Assembly: GCA_024279575.1 (NCBI GenBank) | Contig: JAJRRJ010000032.1 | Coordinates: forward strand, 1 to 5,246 | Length of the DNA: 5,246 nt | Source: Alphaproteobacteria bacterium | Lineage (GTDB): Bacteria > Pseudomonadota > Alphaproteobacteria > Rhizobiales > Devosiaceae | Reading direction: 5' to 3' | In this document: positions 1 to 5,246 of the stretch, one piece after another | Layout: the number at the start of each line of letters is the position of its first letter | How positions within the stretch are numbered: position 1 is the first letter of the stretch | Program-made: the position numbers and the translations under genes | The notes under the pieces: generated by a model | Told to the model about the DNA's origin: nothing | The model's database searches: none | The model's input: the letters and a program-made list of their open reading frames with translations, nothing else

Positions 1-2
1 AA

Positions 3-575
3 ATGCCGACATTTACCCGGCCTGACCTTTTGTTTTTCCATGGCGCTTCGGGCACAAAACTTTCCACCACACCTCAAATTGCCCGGTTTTCCCTTGGGAT
101 AGCCGCCAAAGACGTTGGAAAAGCTGCCGGTGCATTTGGTGCATCCATTCCCAAAAACATTGGAGAAATGATTCAGGCCGGGCAAAGTTTTGCTTTGTGT
201 CTTGGCCCGGACGAATACCAGCTGATGGTGCCAATGGCGCTGGCCAACCCGCTGATGAAAAATTTTAGCCATTTGCGTGCCACCACACCCCATTCGCTGG
301 TGGACATTTCGTATTCTCAGGTTGGGATTGAAGTTTGTGGCCCCCTTGCCACCACGATCATTAGTGCGGGGTGTCCGCTGGATTTGTCTGTTCTGCCGGT
401 GGGCGGGTGCGCTCGCTCCATATTGGATAAGGTACAGGTGATTGTGATTAAAACCGGTGAGCAGAACTATCAGCTCCAGATCATGCGTTCTTTTGCGCCC
501 TTTGCCGGGAAATTACTGGCAAAAGCTGCCATTCAATATGAGGCTGAACTGGCTTTGAACAGCGGCGAGGAATAA
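3..575 (+). CDS. soxG: Sarcosine oxidase, gamma subunit (heterotetrameric SoxG)
   Basis: This is the gamma subunit of heterotetrameric sarcosine oxidase (SoxBDAG), a cytoplasmic flavoenzyme complex that demethylates sarcosine to glycine and passes the methyl carbon to tetrahydrofolate or releases it as formaldehyde. The 190-residue product matches the usual family length of about 190-210. Family landmarks are visible in order: ARFSL near 27-31, LGPDEY at 67-72, HSLVDISYSQVGIEVCGP at 97-114, AGCPLDL at 122-128 and RSFAPF at 162-167. The family has a GcvT-like fold, and the gamma subunit is a structural partner rather than a carrier of the flavin site. The ATG lies two bases from the window edge, so no ribosome binding site can be seen and the true start could lie further upstream. 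In known operons soxG follows soxB, soxD and soxA, so those genes are expected just outside the left edge (inference). The family call is firm; the start is not. Confidence 0.9.
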   Translation: MPTFTRPDLLFFHGASGTKLSTTPQIARFSLGIAAKDVGKAAGAFGASIPKNIGEMIQAGQSFALCLGPDEYQLMVPMALANPLMKNFSHLRATTPHSLVDISYSQVGIEVCGPLATTIISAGCPLDLSVLPVGGCARSILDKVQVIVIKTGEQNYQLQIMRSFAPFAGKLLAKAAIQYEAELALNSGEE

Positions 576-621
576 AGCCGCCCATGGCGCCATATTCCCT
601 GCCTGAATTGATTTCGCAAAA

Positions 622-645
622 TACCAACAATTTTTTCGTTTGGTA
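622..645 (-). terminator. Weak candidate terminator hairpin 3' of fhs
   Basis: TACCAA at 622-627 pairs with TTGGTA at 640-645 around a 12-nt loop, in the 82-bp gap between the convergent soxG and fhs stop codons. Read on the minus strand, the stem is followed by TTTT, as expected for an intrinsic terminator of fhs. The stem has only six pairs and is not GC-rich, and no T-run follows on the plus strand, so it would not obviously serve soxG. This is a tentative call. Confidence 0.25.
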
Positions 646-657
646 CCACCACTTTAC

Positions 658-2355
658 CTAAAATAGTCCAACGGTCTCACCATCTTCCCCAATGCCAATT
701 TTTTCCGCCGCCGGGTGCCGTGGCAGTCCGGGCATAGTCATAATGTCTCCGCATACCAGCACAATAAACCCGGCCCCCGCAGCCAGGTGCACCTCACGAA
801 CGGGAACAATGTGTCGGGTGGGAGCGCCCTTCACATCCGGGTCGGTGGAAAAGCTGTAGGGTGTTTTGGCCATACAAACCGGCAGGTGACCAAATCCCTG
901 CTCCTGTAAAGTCTGGATTTGCGCCAGTACTTTTTTATCCCCGGAAAGGTCTTTAGCGCCATACATCGTGCGTGCAACGTGGCGGGCCTTTTCCCAAATC
1001 CCCCAATCATCCTGATAAAGAGGCGTAAATTTGGCCTGCCCGCTGTCCGCCAGCTCCAATACATGTTTAGCCAAAGAAACCGCTCCCGCCCCGCCATTTT
1101 CCCAGTGGGTGCAGATATGGGCAACGCTTTTAAGTGTTTTGCAATACTCGATAACCGCTTGTATTTCCATATCGGTGTCGCTGGAATAACGGTTGATGGC
1201 AATGGTGACCGGCAGGCCAAATTTTTTCATATTGGCGATATGGCGACCAAGGTTTTTCATGCCGTCGCTCAAGGCTTGCATATTGGTGTCACCAAGGGAA
1301 TTTTTGTCTGCCCCCCCTTGAAACTTCAGCGCCTTGATTGTGGCAACGATTACCACCACACTAGGGTCCAGTTTTCCAATACGGCACTTGATATCAAGAA
1401 ATTTTTCAGCCCCCAGATCCGCACCAAAGCCCGCTTCAGTGACAACATAATCCGCCAGTTTAAGCGCAGATTTTGTTGCAATCAGTGAATTGCAGCCATG
1501 GGCGATATTCGCAAATGGACCACCATGGATAAAGGCGGGGGTGTGTTCAAGCGTTTGTACCAGATTGGGTTTTATGGCATCGCGCAGCAAAACGCTCATC
1601 GCCCCGGCAGCCCCGATTTGTTTTGCCGTTACGTTTTGCCGGTCTCGATTTTGGCCAATAACAATGTTTTGAATACGCCTTTCCAGATCACTCAGATCGC
1701 TGGACAGGCACAGAATGGCCATGATTTCCGAGGCAACGGTTATGTCAAATCCGGTTTGACGCAGAAAACCGTTTGCGACACCTCCAAGGGAAGTCACAAT
1801 GTCCCGCAATGCGCGATCATTCATATCCACAACACGTTTCCATGACACCCGGCGCGTATCAATATCCAGCGCATTACCCCAGTAAATGTGGTTGTCAATC
1901 ATTGCCGAGAGCAGGTTGTGAGCGGCGCTGATTGCGTGGAAATCCCCGGTAAAATGCAGATTGATTTCCTCCATGGGAATGACCTGGGCAAAACCGCCAC
2001 CCGCTGCCCCCCCTTTCATGCCAAAGCAGGGGCCAAGTGAGGGCTCGCGCAGACAAATGGCGGCCTTCTTCCCAAGTGAACTCAATGCGTCCCCAAGGCC
2101 AACCGAGGTGGTGGTTTTTCCTTCTCCCGCCGGGGTTGGGCTGATCGCGGTGACAAGAATGAGTTTTCCATCGGGCCGATCTGACAGGGAGGCGACAAAG
2201 TCAGCACTAAGCTTGGCTGTAGTGCGTCCGTAAGGTTCAAGGCCTGTGTCCTCAATTCCAAGTTTGGCCGCGATTTCTGAAATGGGCATTGGGTGAGCAC
2301 TTCGGGCGATTTCAATATCAGTTTTCAATAATTCATTCCCTGGCTGATTGCACAC
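658..2355 (-). CDS. fhs: Formate--tetrahydrofolate ligase (10-formyl-THF synthetase)
   Basis: This cytoplasmic enzyme joins formate to tetrahydrofolate with ATP, giving 10-formyl-THF for purines, fMet-tRNA and the wider C1 pool; it can also run in reverse. Numbering from the GTG at 2355 (565 residues), KTDIEIA is at 11-17, the P-loop TPAGEGKTT at 74-82, REPSLGP at 103-109, GMKGGAAGGGF at 112-122, HFTGDFHAI at 134-142, VTEAGFGADLGAEKF at 305-319, VATIKALKFQGG at 337-348, and the chain ends in the typical VGLF. The protein is full length and shows no frameshift. Two starts compete. GTG at 2355 gives ten residues ahead of KTDIEIA and has no clear Shine-Dalgarno. TTG at 2328 gives MKTDIEIA, 556 residues, close to the usual length of about 557, and has AGGGA eight bases upstream (2337-2341). 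I report the longer form as the outer limit, but the TTG fits the family better. The gene is convergent with soxG and divergent from adhC. It supplies the folate branch for formate made by adhC-fghA. Confidence 0.97.
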   Translation of the reverse strand: MCNQPGNELLKTDIEIARSAHPMPISEIAAKLGIEDTGLEPYGRTTAKLSADFVASLSDRPDGKLILVTAISPTPAGEGKTTTSVGLGDALSSLGKKAAICLREPSLGPCFGMKGGAAGGGFAQVIPMEEINLHFTGDFHAISAAHNLLSAMIDNHIYWGNALDIDTRRVSWKRVVDMNDRALRDIVTSLGGVANGFLRQTGFDITVASEIMAILCLSSDLSDLERRIQNIVIGQNRDRQNVTAKQIGAAGAMSVLLRDAIKPNLVQTLEHTPAFIHGGPFANIAHGCNSLIATKSALKLADYVVTEAGFGADLGAEKFLDIKCRIGKLDPSVVVIVATIKALKFQGGADKNSLGDTNMQALSDGMKNLGRHIANMKKFGLPVTIAINRYSSDTDMEIQAVIEYCKTLKSVAHICTHWENGGAGAVSLAKHVLELADSGQAKFTPLYQDDWGIWEKARHVARTMYGAKDLSGDKKVLAQIQTLQEQGFGHLPVCMAKTPYSFSTDPDVKGAPTRHIVPVREVHLAAGAGFIVLVCGDIMTMPGLPRHPAAEKIGIGEDGETVGLF

Positions 2356-2401
2356 ACCAGATTAGTCTTAAGTTGTAAAATTCCAAATTGTTTCACATCA
2401 A

Positions 2402-2450
2402 ACGTCAGGTTTTATTTAGCTTATCCACTGGAACGTCCCTTGAATACGTC
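2402..2450. repeat. Three ACGTC repeats in the fhs/adhC divergent spacer
   Basis: The pentamer ACGTC occurs at 2402-2406, 2433-2437 and 2446-2450, all in the same orientation. The last two extend to ACGTCC and start 13 bp apart. They lie between the two divergent genes, upstream of the adhC promoter, so they could be sites for a regulator of either gene. A pentamer occurring three times in about 200 bp is suggestive only, and the spacing is uneven (31 and 13 bp). No known operator consensus was recognised. Confidence 0.25.
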
Positions 2451-2502
2451 CTGGCCTTTGGAAGGGGTAATTTGCCGATGCAGATTTTTGCTCAAACAGC
2501 CT

Positions 2503-2532
2503 GTGGCAACTGTATCAAAGAAAGGATATAAT
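2503..2532 (+). promoter_or_regulatory. Sigma70-type promoter for adhC-fghA
   Basis: A perfect -10 hexamer TATAAT sits at 2527-2532. Eighteen bases upstream is GTGGCA (2503-2508), which matches four of six positions of the TTGACA -35 consensus. Transcription would begin near 2539, leaving a leader of about 26 nt that holds the ribosome binding site. A TTG codon in frame with adhC at 2532 overlaps the last base of the -10 box and would lie upstream of the predicted transcript start, which argues against it as the translation start. The -10 is strong; the -35 assignment is weaker. Confidence 0.6.
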
Positions 2533-2549
2533 TGCGCTTAAAGAAGAGT

Positions 2550-2555
2550 AAGGAG
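2550..2555 (+). promoter_or_regulatory. Ribosome binding site that fixes the adhC start
   Basis: AAGGAG lies nine bases before the ATG at 2565, near-ideal Shine-Dalgarno spacing. It selects that ATG over the in-frame TTG at 2532, which would add eleven lysine- and arginine-rich residues unlike the family N-terminus. Confidence 0.85.
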
Positions 2556-2564
2556 AGAATCAAA

Positions 2565-3674
2565 ATGACAACGCGTGCGGCAGTTGCTTTTGAGGCTGGC
2601 AAGCCACTTGAGATTGTTGAGTTGGACCTTGAGGGGCCCAAGGCTGGCGAAGTACTGGTGGAAATGAAAGCCACTGGCATTTGCCACACCGATGCTTTCA
2701 CTTTATCGGGTGATGATCCCGAAGGCATGTTTCCGGTGGTGCTGGGCCATGAGGGCGCTGGAATTGTGCTTGAAGTTGGTGCCGGGGTGAGCTCTGTTGC
2801 GCCGGGCGATCATGTGATCCCGCTCTATACGCCTGAATGTCGTCAGTGCGATTATTGCCTCAATCCCAAAACCAACCTTTGTCAGTCTATTCGCGCCACG
2901 CAGGGTCAGGGTCTGATGCCCGATGGTACCTCGCGCCTCTCCTACAAGGGCCAGCCGGTACTCCACTATATGGGCTGTTCCACATTTTCCAATTATGCTG
3001 TTTTACCTGAAATTGCATTGGCCAAAGTGCGCAAGGACGCTCCGTTTGAGCAAATATGCTATATCGGGTGCGGGGTAACAACAGGAGTGGGGGCAGTTGC
3101 GTTCGACGCAAAAGTGGAGCCCGGTTCCAATGTTGTGGTCTTTGGCCTTGGTGGCATCGGGCTGAATGTTATTCAGGGTGCAAAAATGGTTGGAGCTGAC
3201 AAAATTGTCGGTGTGGACCTGAACCCGGCACGAAAAGAAATCGCAACACAGTTCGGCATGACGCACTTTGTCAATCCAAAGGAAATTAATGGTGACCTGG
3301 TTAACCATCTCGTGGAATTAACCGGCGGTGGCGCAGACTATAGTTTTGAATGTATCGGCAATGTTAATACCATGCGCCAGGCGCTGGAATGCTGCCATAA
3401 GGGATGGGGAGAAAGCGTTATCATCGGGGTTGCTGGTGCGGGCCAGGAAATTTCCACCCGCCCGTTCCAGCTGGTGACCGGTCGGGTTTGGCGGGGCACC
3501 GCTTTTGGCGGCGCACGCGGTCGGACAGACGTTCCCAAAATTGTCGACTGGTACATGGATGGCAAAATTAATATTGATGATCTGATCACCCACACAATGC
3601 CTTTGGAGGATATCAACAAGGCGTTTGACCTGATGCATGCGGGCAAATCCATCCGCTCGGTTGTTGTGTTTTAA
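2565..3674 (+). CDS. frmA: S-(hydroxymethyl)glutathione dehydrogenase (class III alcohol dehydrogenase)
   Basis: This enzyme oxidises the spontaneous formaldehyde-glutathione adduct to S-formylglutathione with NAD+, the first enzymatic step of glutathione-dependent formaldehyde detoxification in the cytoplasm. Members also reduce S-nitrosoglutathione. The 369-residue product is a standard zinc medium-chain dehydrogenase. Catalytic zinc ligands are Cys40 (in GICHTD), His62 with Glu63 (in GHEGAG) and Cys169 (in IGCGVTTG). Structural zinc ligands are Cys92, Cys95, Cys98 and Cys106. The Rossmann motif GLGGIG is at 194-199, and Asp218 is placed to select NAD+ over NADP+. Arg110, in SIRATQGQGLMPDGTSR, matches the arginine that binds the glutathione carboxylate in human ADH5 (Arg115), which marks class III rather than an ordinary alcohol dehydrogenase. 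The ATG at 2565 is chosen from its Shine-Dalgarno and promoter position. fghA follows after 10 nt, so the two are probably one operon. The gene is also named adhC, flhA or adhI in different organisms. No FrmR-type repressor gene is adjacent. Confidence 0.97.
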   Translation: MTTRAAVAFEAGKPLEIVELDLEGPKAGEVLVEMKATGICHTDAFTLSGDDPEGMFPVVLGHEGAGIVLEVGAGVSSVAPGDHVIPLYTPECRQCDYCLNPKTNLCQSIRATQGQGLMPDGTSRLSYKGQPVLHYMGCSTFSNYAVLPEIALAKVRKDAPFEQICYIGCGVTTGVGAVAFDAKVEPGSNVVVFGLGGIGLNVIQGAKMVGADKIVGVDLNPARKEIATQFGMTHFVNPKEINGDLVNHLVELTGGGADYSFECIGNVNTMRQALECCHKGWGESVIIGVAGAGQEISTRPFQLVTGRVWRGTAFGGARGRTDVPKIVDWYMDGKINIDDLITHTMPLEDINKAFDLMHAGKSIRSVVVF

Positions 3675-3684
3675 GGTATGAAAA

Positions 3685-4527
3685 ATGAGTGCGATTAAAG
3701 TAATTTCCGAGCAAAAATGCTTTGGCGGAACACAAGGGTTTTATACTCACAAATCAAAGGCTTGTAACGGCACCATGCGTTTTGGAGTCTTTGTGCCCCC
3801 CCAGGCAAAGGATGGGCCGGTGCCCGTTTTGACATGGTTGGCTGGACTGACCTGTACCGAAGAAACCTTTGTCATTAAGGCGGGTGCCCAACGGGTCGCA
3901 GCGGAACTGGGGCTGATACTGGTGACGCCCGATACATCTGCGCGCGCCCAGAATATTGCGGGGGAAAACGACGACTGGGATTTTGGCACTGGGGCAGGTT
4001 TTTATCTGGATGCGACAGAAGAACCCTGGTGCCAAGCATACAATATGCAGACCTATGTTACAAAAGATCTGCAACAGGTGGTTGGAGAAAATTTTTCTGC
4101 CGACCTGTCACGTCAGGGAATTTTTGGCCATTCCATGGGCGGGCACGGCGCGTTGACCCTGCATCTGAAATATCCGGAACTGTATAAATCCATATCCGCA
4201 TTTGCCCCCATATGCGCGCCCATCTCCTGCCCGTGGGGCAAGAAGGCATTTTCAAATTACCTGGGTGCCGACCAGTCGGATTGGGTAGCATATGACGCCA
4301 GTGAATTAATTCGACAATGTTCAAGCAACGCTACTATTCTGGTCGATCAGGGGTTGGCCGATCAGTTTTTGGAGGAACAATTGCTCCCGCAAAATCTGGA
4401 AGCTGCTGCTGAGGTCTCCGGGCAAAAACTGATATTGCGGTCTCAAGAGGGCTATGACCATTCTTACTATTTCATCCAGACTTTTATCGAGGATCATTTG
4501 CGCCACCACGCGGCGGCGCTGCTCTAA
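3685..4527 (+). CDS. fghA: S-formylglutathione hydrolase
   Basis: This serine hydrolase of the esterase D family hydrolyses S-formylglutathione to formate and glutathione, completing the pathway begun by the upstream dehydrogenase. The 280-residue protein has the family's usual length and an alpha/beta hydrolase fold. It has no signal peptide, so it is cytoplasmic. The nucleophile is Ser150 in GHSMGG (148-153). By alignment from memory with human ESD, the triad is completed by Asp226 (DQGLADQF, 221-228) and His259 (EGYDHSYYF, 255-263). LAGLTCTEETF (52-62) near the oxyanion hole, with its conserved cysteine Cys57, is also present. The start has AAGG at 3673-3676, overlapping the upstream stop codon, eight bases before the ATG. 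A closer out-of-frame ATG at 3678 is only one base from that site and meets a stop after six codons. The 10-nt gap implies co-transcription, possibly with translational coupling. The gene is also called frmB or yeiG in enterobacteria. Confidence 0.97.
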   Translation: MSAIKVISEQKCFGGTQGFYTHKSKACNGTMRFGVFVPPQAKDGPVPVLTWLAGLTCTEETFVIKAGAQRVAAELGLILVTPDTSARAQNIAGENDDWDFGTGAGFYLDATEEPWCQAYNMQTYVTKDLQQVVGENFSADLSRQGIFGHSMGGHGALTLHLKYPELYKSISAFAPICAPISCPWGKKAFSNYLGADQSDWVAYDASELIRQCSSNATILVDQGLADQFLEEQLLPQNLEAAAEVSGQKLILRSQEGYDHSYYFIQTFIEDHLRHHAAALL

Positions 4528-4561
4528 GGGTATAAGACAGGGTACGGTTTCTCGGGTATAA
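4528..4561 (+). repeat. Short direct repeat GGGTATAA in the convergent gap
   Basis: GGGTATAA occurs at 4528-4535 and 4554-4561, 26 bp apart, and the two copies nearly fill the 45-bp gap between the convergent fghA and GST-like stop codons. No role is evident. No strong terminator hairpin with a T-run was found in this gap for either gene. Confidence 0.3.
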
Positions 4562-4572
4562 ATCCTGATAAT

Positions 4573-5246
4573 TCATACCTGAGGAATATCAAAACGCTTA
4601 ATAAATCGCTCGCAATAGGCCACCAGATTAGCGTGAGATTTTACGGACCCTTCGGGCAAGCGCGCAATTTTTGGTACCAGATTGTTGATTAGCGCGGCAA
4701 AAATAACTGCATCGATGGAACCGGGTTTGTCGCCAAAGAAAAAATCCTTGTTACCAAGATAATCAGAAATTGCCTTGATATCTGTCGCGCCAAAGGTGTG
4801 GATTTCATCCGGAGTATGCCTTCCCATACCCTGTCCCTGCAACGAGACAAGCACCTGTTTTTGTACCATATTGAATACAAAACTTCGCATCAGGGCCGGC
4901 AGGGATCCGAAAAACTCAGATTTTGTAAAATCGGCATTTTCGACCCAGCGCACATAGACCCCCACCCAGTATAAATGATCTTCGCACAGACACCGAAAAC
5001 TTTGGGCAATGGCCAATTGTTCCAGGCTCATCCAGCTGTCAAAATCAACTCCCTTTTCACTCTCCAGATAGGCCTGAATATGGGTTGAATCGGGGATTGT
5101 TTTATCCCCATCGATCAGCACCGGCAGCTTTTTCTTTGGTGCCTTGCGCGAATCGCCCGCCTTGATTTTATAAGCCAATCCGCTCATTTGCATCAGCGCA
5201 ATGGCCTTCATGGAAAACGGGCTGGGGCTTTTAAGGCCCATGGCGG
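4573..5246 (-). CDS. Fax/metaxin-type glutathione S-transferase-like protein, N-terminus cut off by window edge
   Basis: This is a glutathione S-transferase-fold protein of the failed-axon-connections (Fax)/metaxin-like group. Its biochemical role in bacteria is not established, so glutathione transferase activity is not assured. Numbering from the Met at 5241, the thioredoxin-like N-terminal domain spans roughly 1-62. It includes PSPFSMKA (6-13), RKAPKKKLPVLIDGD (32-46) and the DST turn (51-53), where GST-fold proteins usually contact the glutathione glutamyl group. An all-helical C-terminal domain follows, with the group's characteristic ISDYLGNKDFFFGDKPGSIDA at about 158-178. The Met at 5241 is probably internal. 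The frame stays open to the edge, its next upstream codon is Ala, and relatives commonly read (P)AFGLPDPSPF here, which lines up with the AMGLKSPSPF seen. Perhaps ten or more N-terminal residues are missing. The gene converges on fghA and is not part of that operon. The shared glutathione theme may be coincidental. Confidence 0.8.
   Translation of the reverse strand, partial: AMGLKSPSPFSMKAIALMQMSGLAYKIKAGDSRKAPKKKLPVLIDGDKTIPDSTHIQAYLESEKGVDFDSWMSLEQLAIAQSFRCLCEDHLYWVGVYVRWVENADFTKSEFFGSLPALMRSFVFNMVQKQVLVSLQGQGMGRHTPDEIHTFGATDIKAISDYLGNKDFFFGDKPGSIDAVIFAALINNLVPKIARLPEGSVKSHANLVAYCERFIKRFDIPQV

Noticed and set aside
919..1488. A 189-codon open frame on the plus strand, antisense to fhs
   Set aside because: It lies wholly inside fhs, whose motifs are continuous in the other frame. 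Its translation resembles no family I recognise and it has no convincing ribosome binding site.
1498..1845. A 115-codon plus-strand frame inside fhs
   Set aside because: This is a shadow of the conserved fhs coding strand with no independent evidence of coding.
2532..2564. An eleven-residue N-terminal extension of frmA from TTG at 2532
   Set aside because: The TTG overlaps the -10 box, the extension is unlike the family N-terminus, and AAGGAG at 2550-2555 serves the ATG at 2565.
2356..2564. A folate or glycine riboswitch in the leader of fhs or frmA
   Set aside because: The frmA leader is only about 26 nt from the predicted start site. I saw no riboswitch-like set of paired stems or conserved core on the fhs side.
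4555..4579. GGTAT/ATACC hairpin as a terminator between fghA and the GST-like gene
   Set aside because: It has only five pairs around a 15-nt loop, no GC-rich stem and no T-run on either strand, and it runs into the end of the GST-like gene.
1..5246. A novel defence, mobile or biosynthetic system
   Set aside because: All five genes belong to recognised metabolic families or folds. There are no transposase or integrase genes, attachment sites, repeat arrays or unexplained long gaps.

Overview
The window looks like chromosomal DNA from an alphaproteobacterium, probably one that uses methylated amines. The evidence is a sarcosine oxidase gamma subunit, a formate-tetrahydrofolate ligase and a glutathione-dependent formaldehyde oxidation pair lying side by side, together with a base composition that looks close to 50% GC by eye. 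No genus can be named from the sequence alone. Nothing here looks mobile or phage-derived. There is no tRNA, rRNA, CRISPR array or insertion sequence.

Layout: soxG (3-575, +) is probably the last gene of a sarcosine oxidase operon that enters from the left edge. It converges on fhs (658-2355, -). A spacer of about 209 bp separates fhs from the divergent pair adhC/frmA (2565-3674, +) and fghA (3685-4527, +). That spacer carries a TATAAT-type promoter pointing at adhC and three copies of ACGTC. The pair is only 10 nt apart and is almost certainly one transcript. It converges, across 45 nt, on a Fax/metaxin-type glutathione S-transferase-like gene (from 4573, -) whose N-terminus is cut off by the right edge.

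How the genes fit together: heterotetrameric sarcosine oxidase demethylates sarcosine to glycine, and the methyl carbon leaves as 5,10-methylene-THF or as formaldehyde. Free formaldehyde reacts with glutathione. AdhC oxidises the S-hydroxymethyl adduct to S-formylglutathione, and FghA hydrolyses that to formate and glutathione. Fhs can then load formate onto tetrahydrofolate with ATP, or run in reverse. The window is therefore a compact node for C1 release, detoxification and reassimilation. The GST-like gene may relate through glutathione, but its substrate is unknown.

Every gene belongs to a recognised family and the catalytic residues I could check are present. I found no convincing undescribed system. 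The points worth a second look are small: substitutions at conserved Fhs positions, competing non-ATG starts for fhs, the promoter and repeats in the divergent spacer, and the truncated GST.
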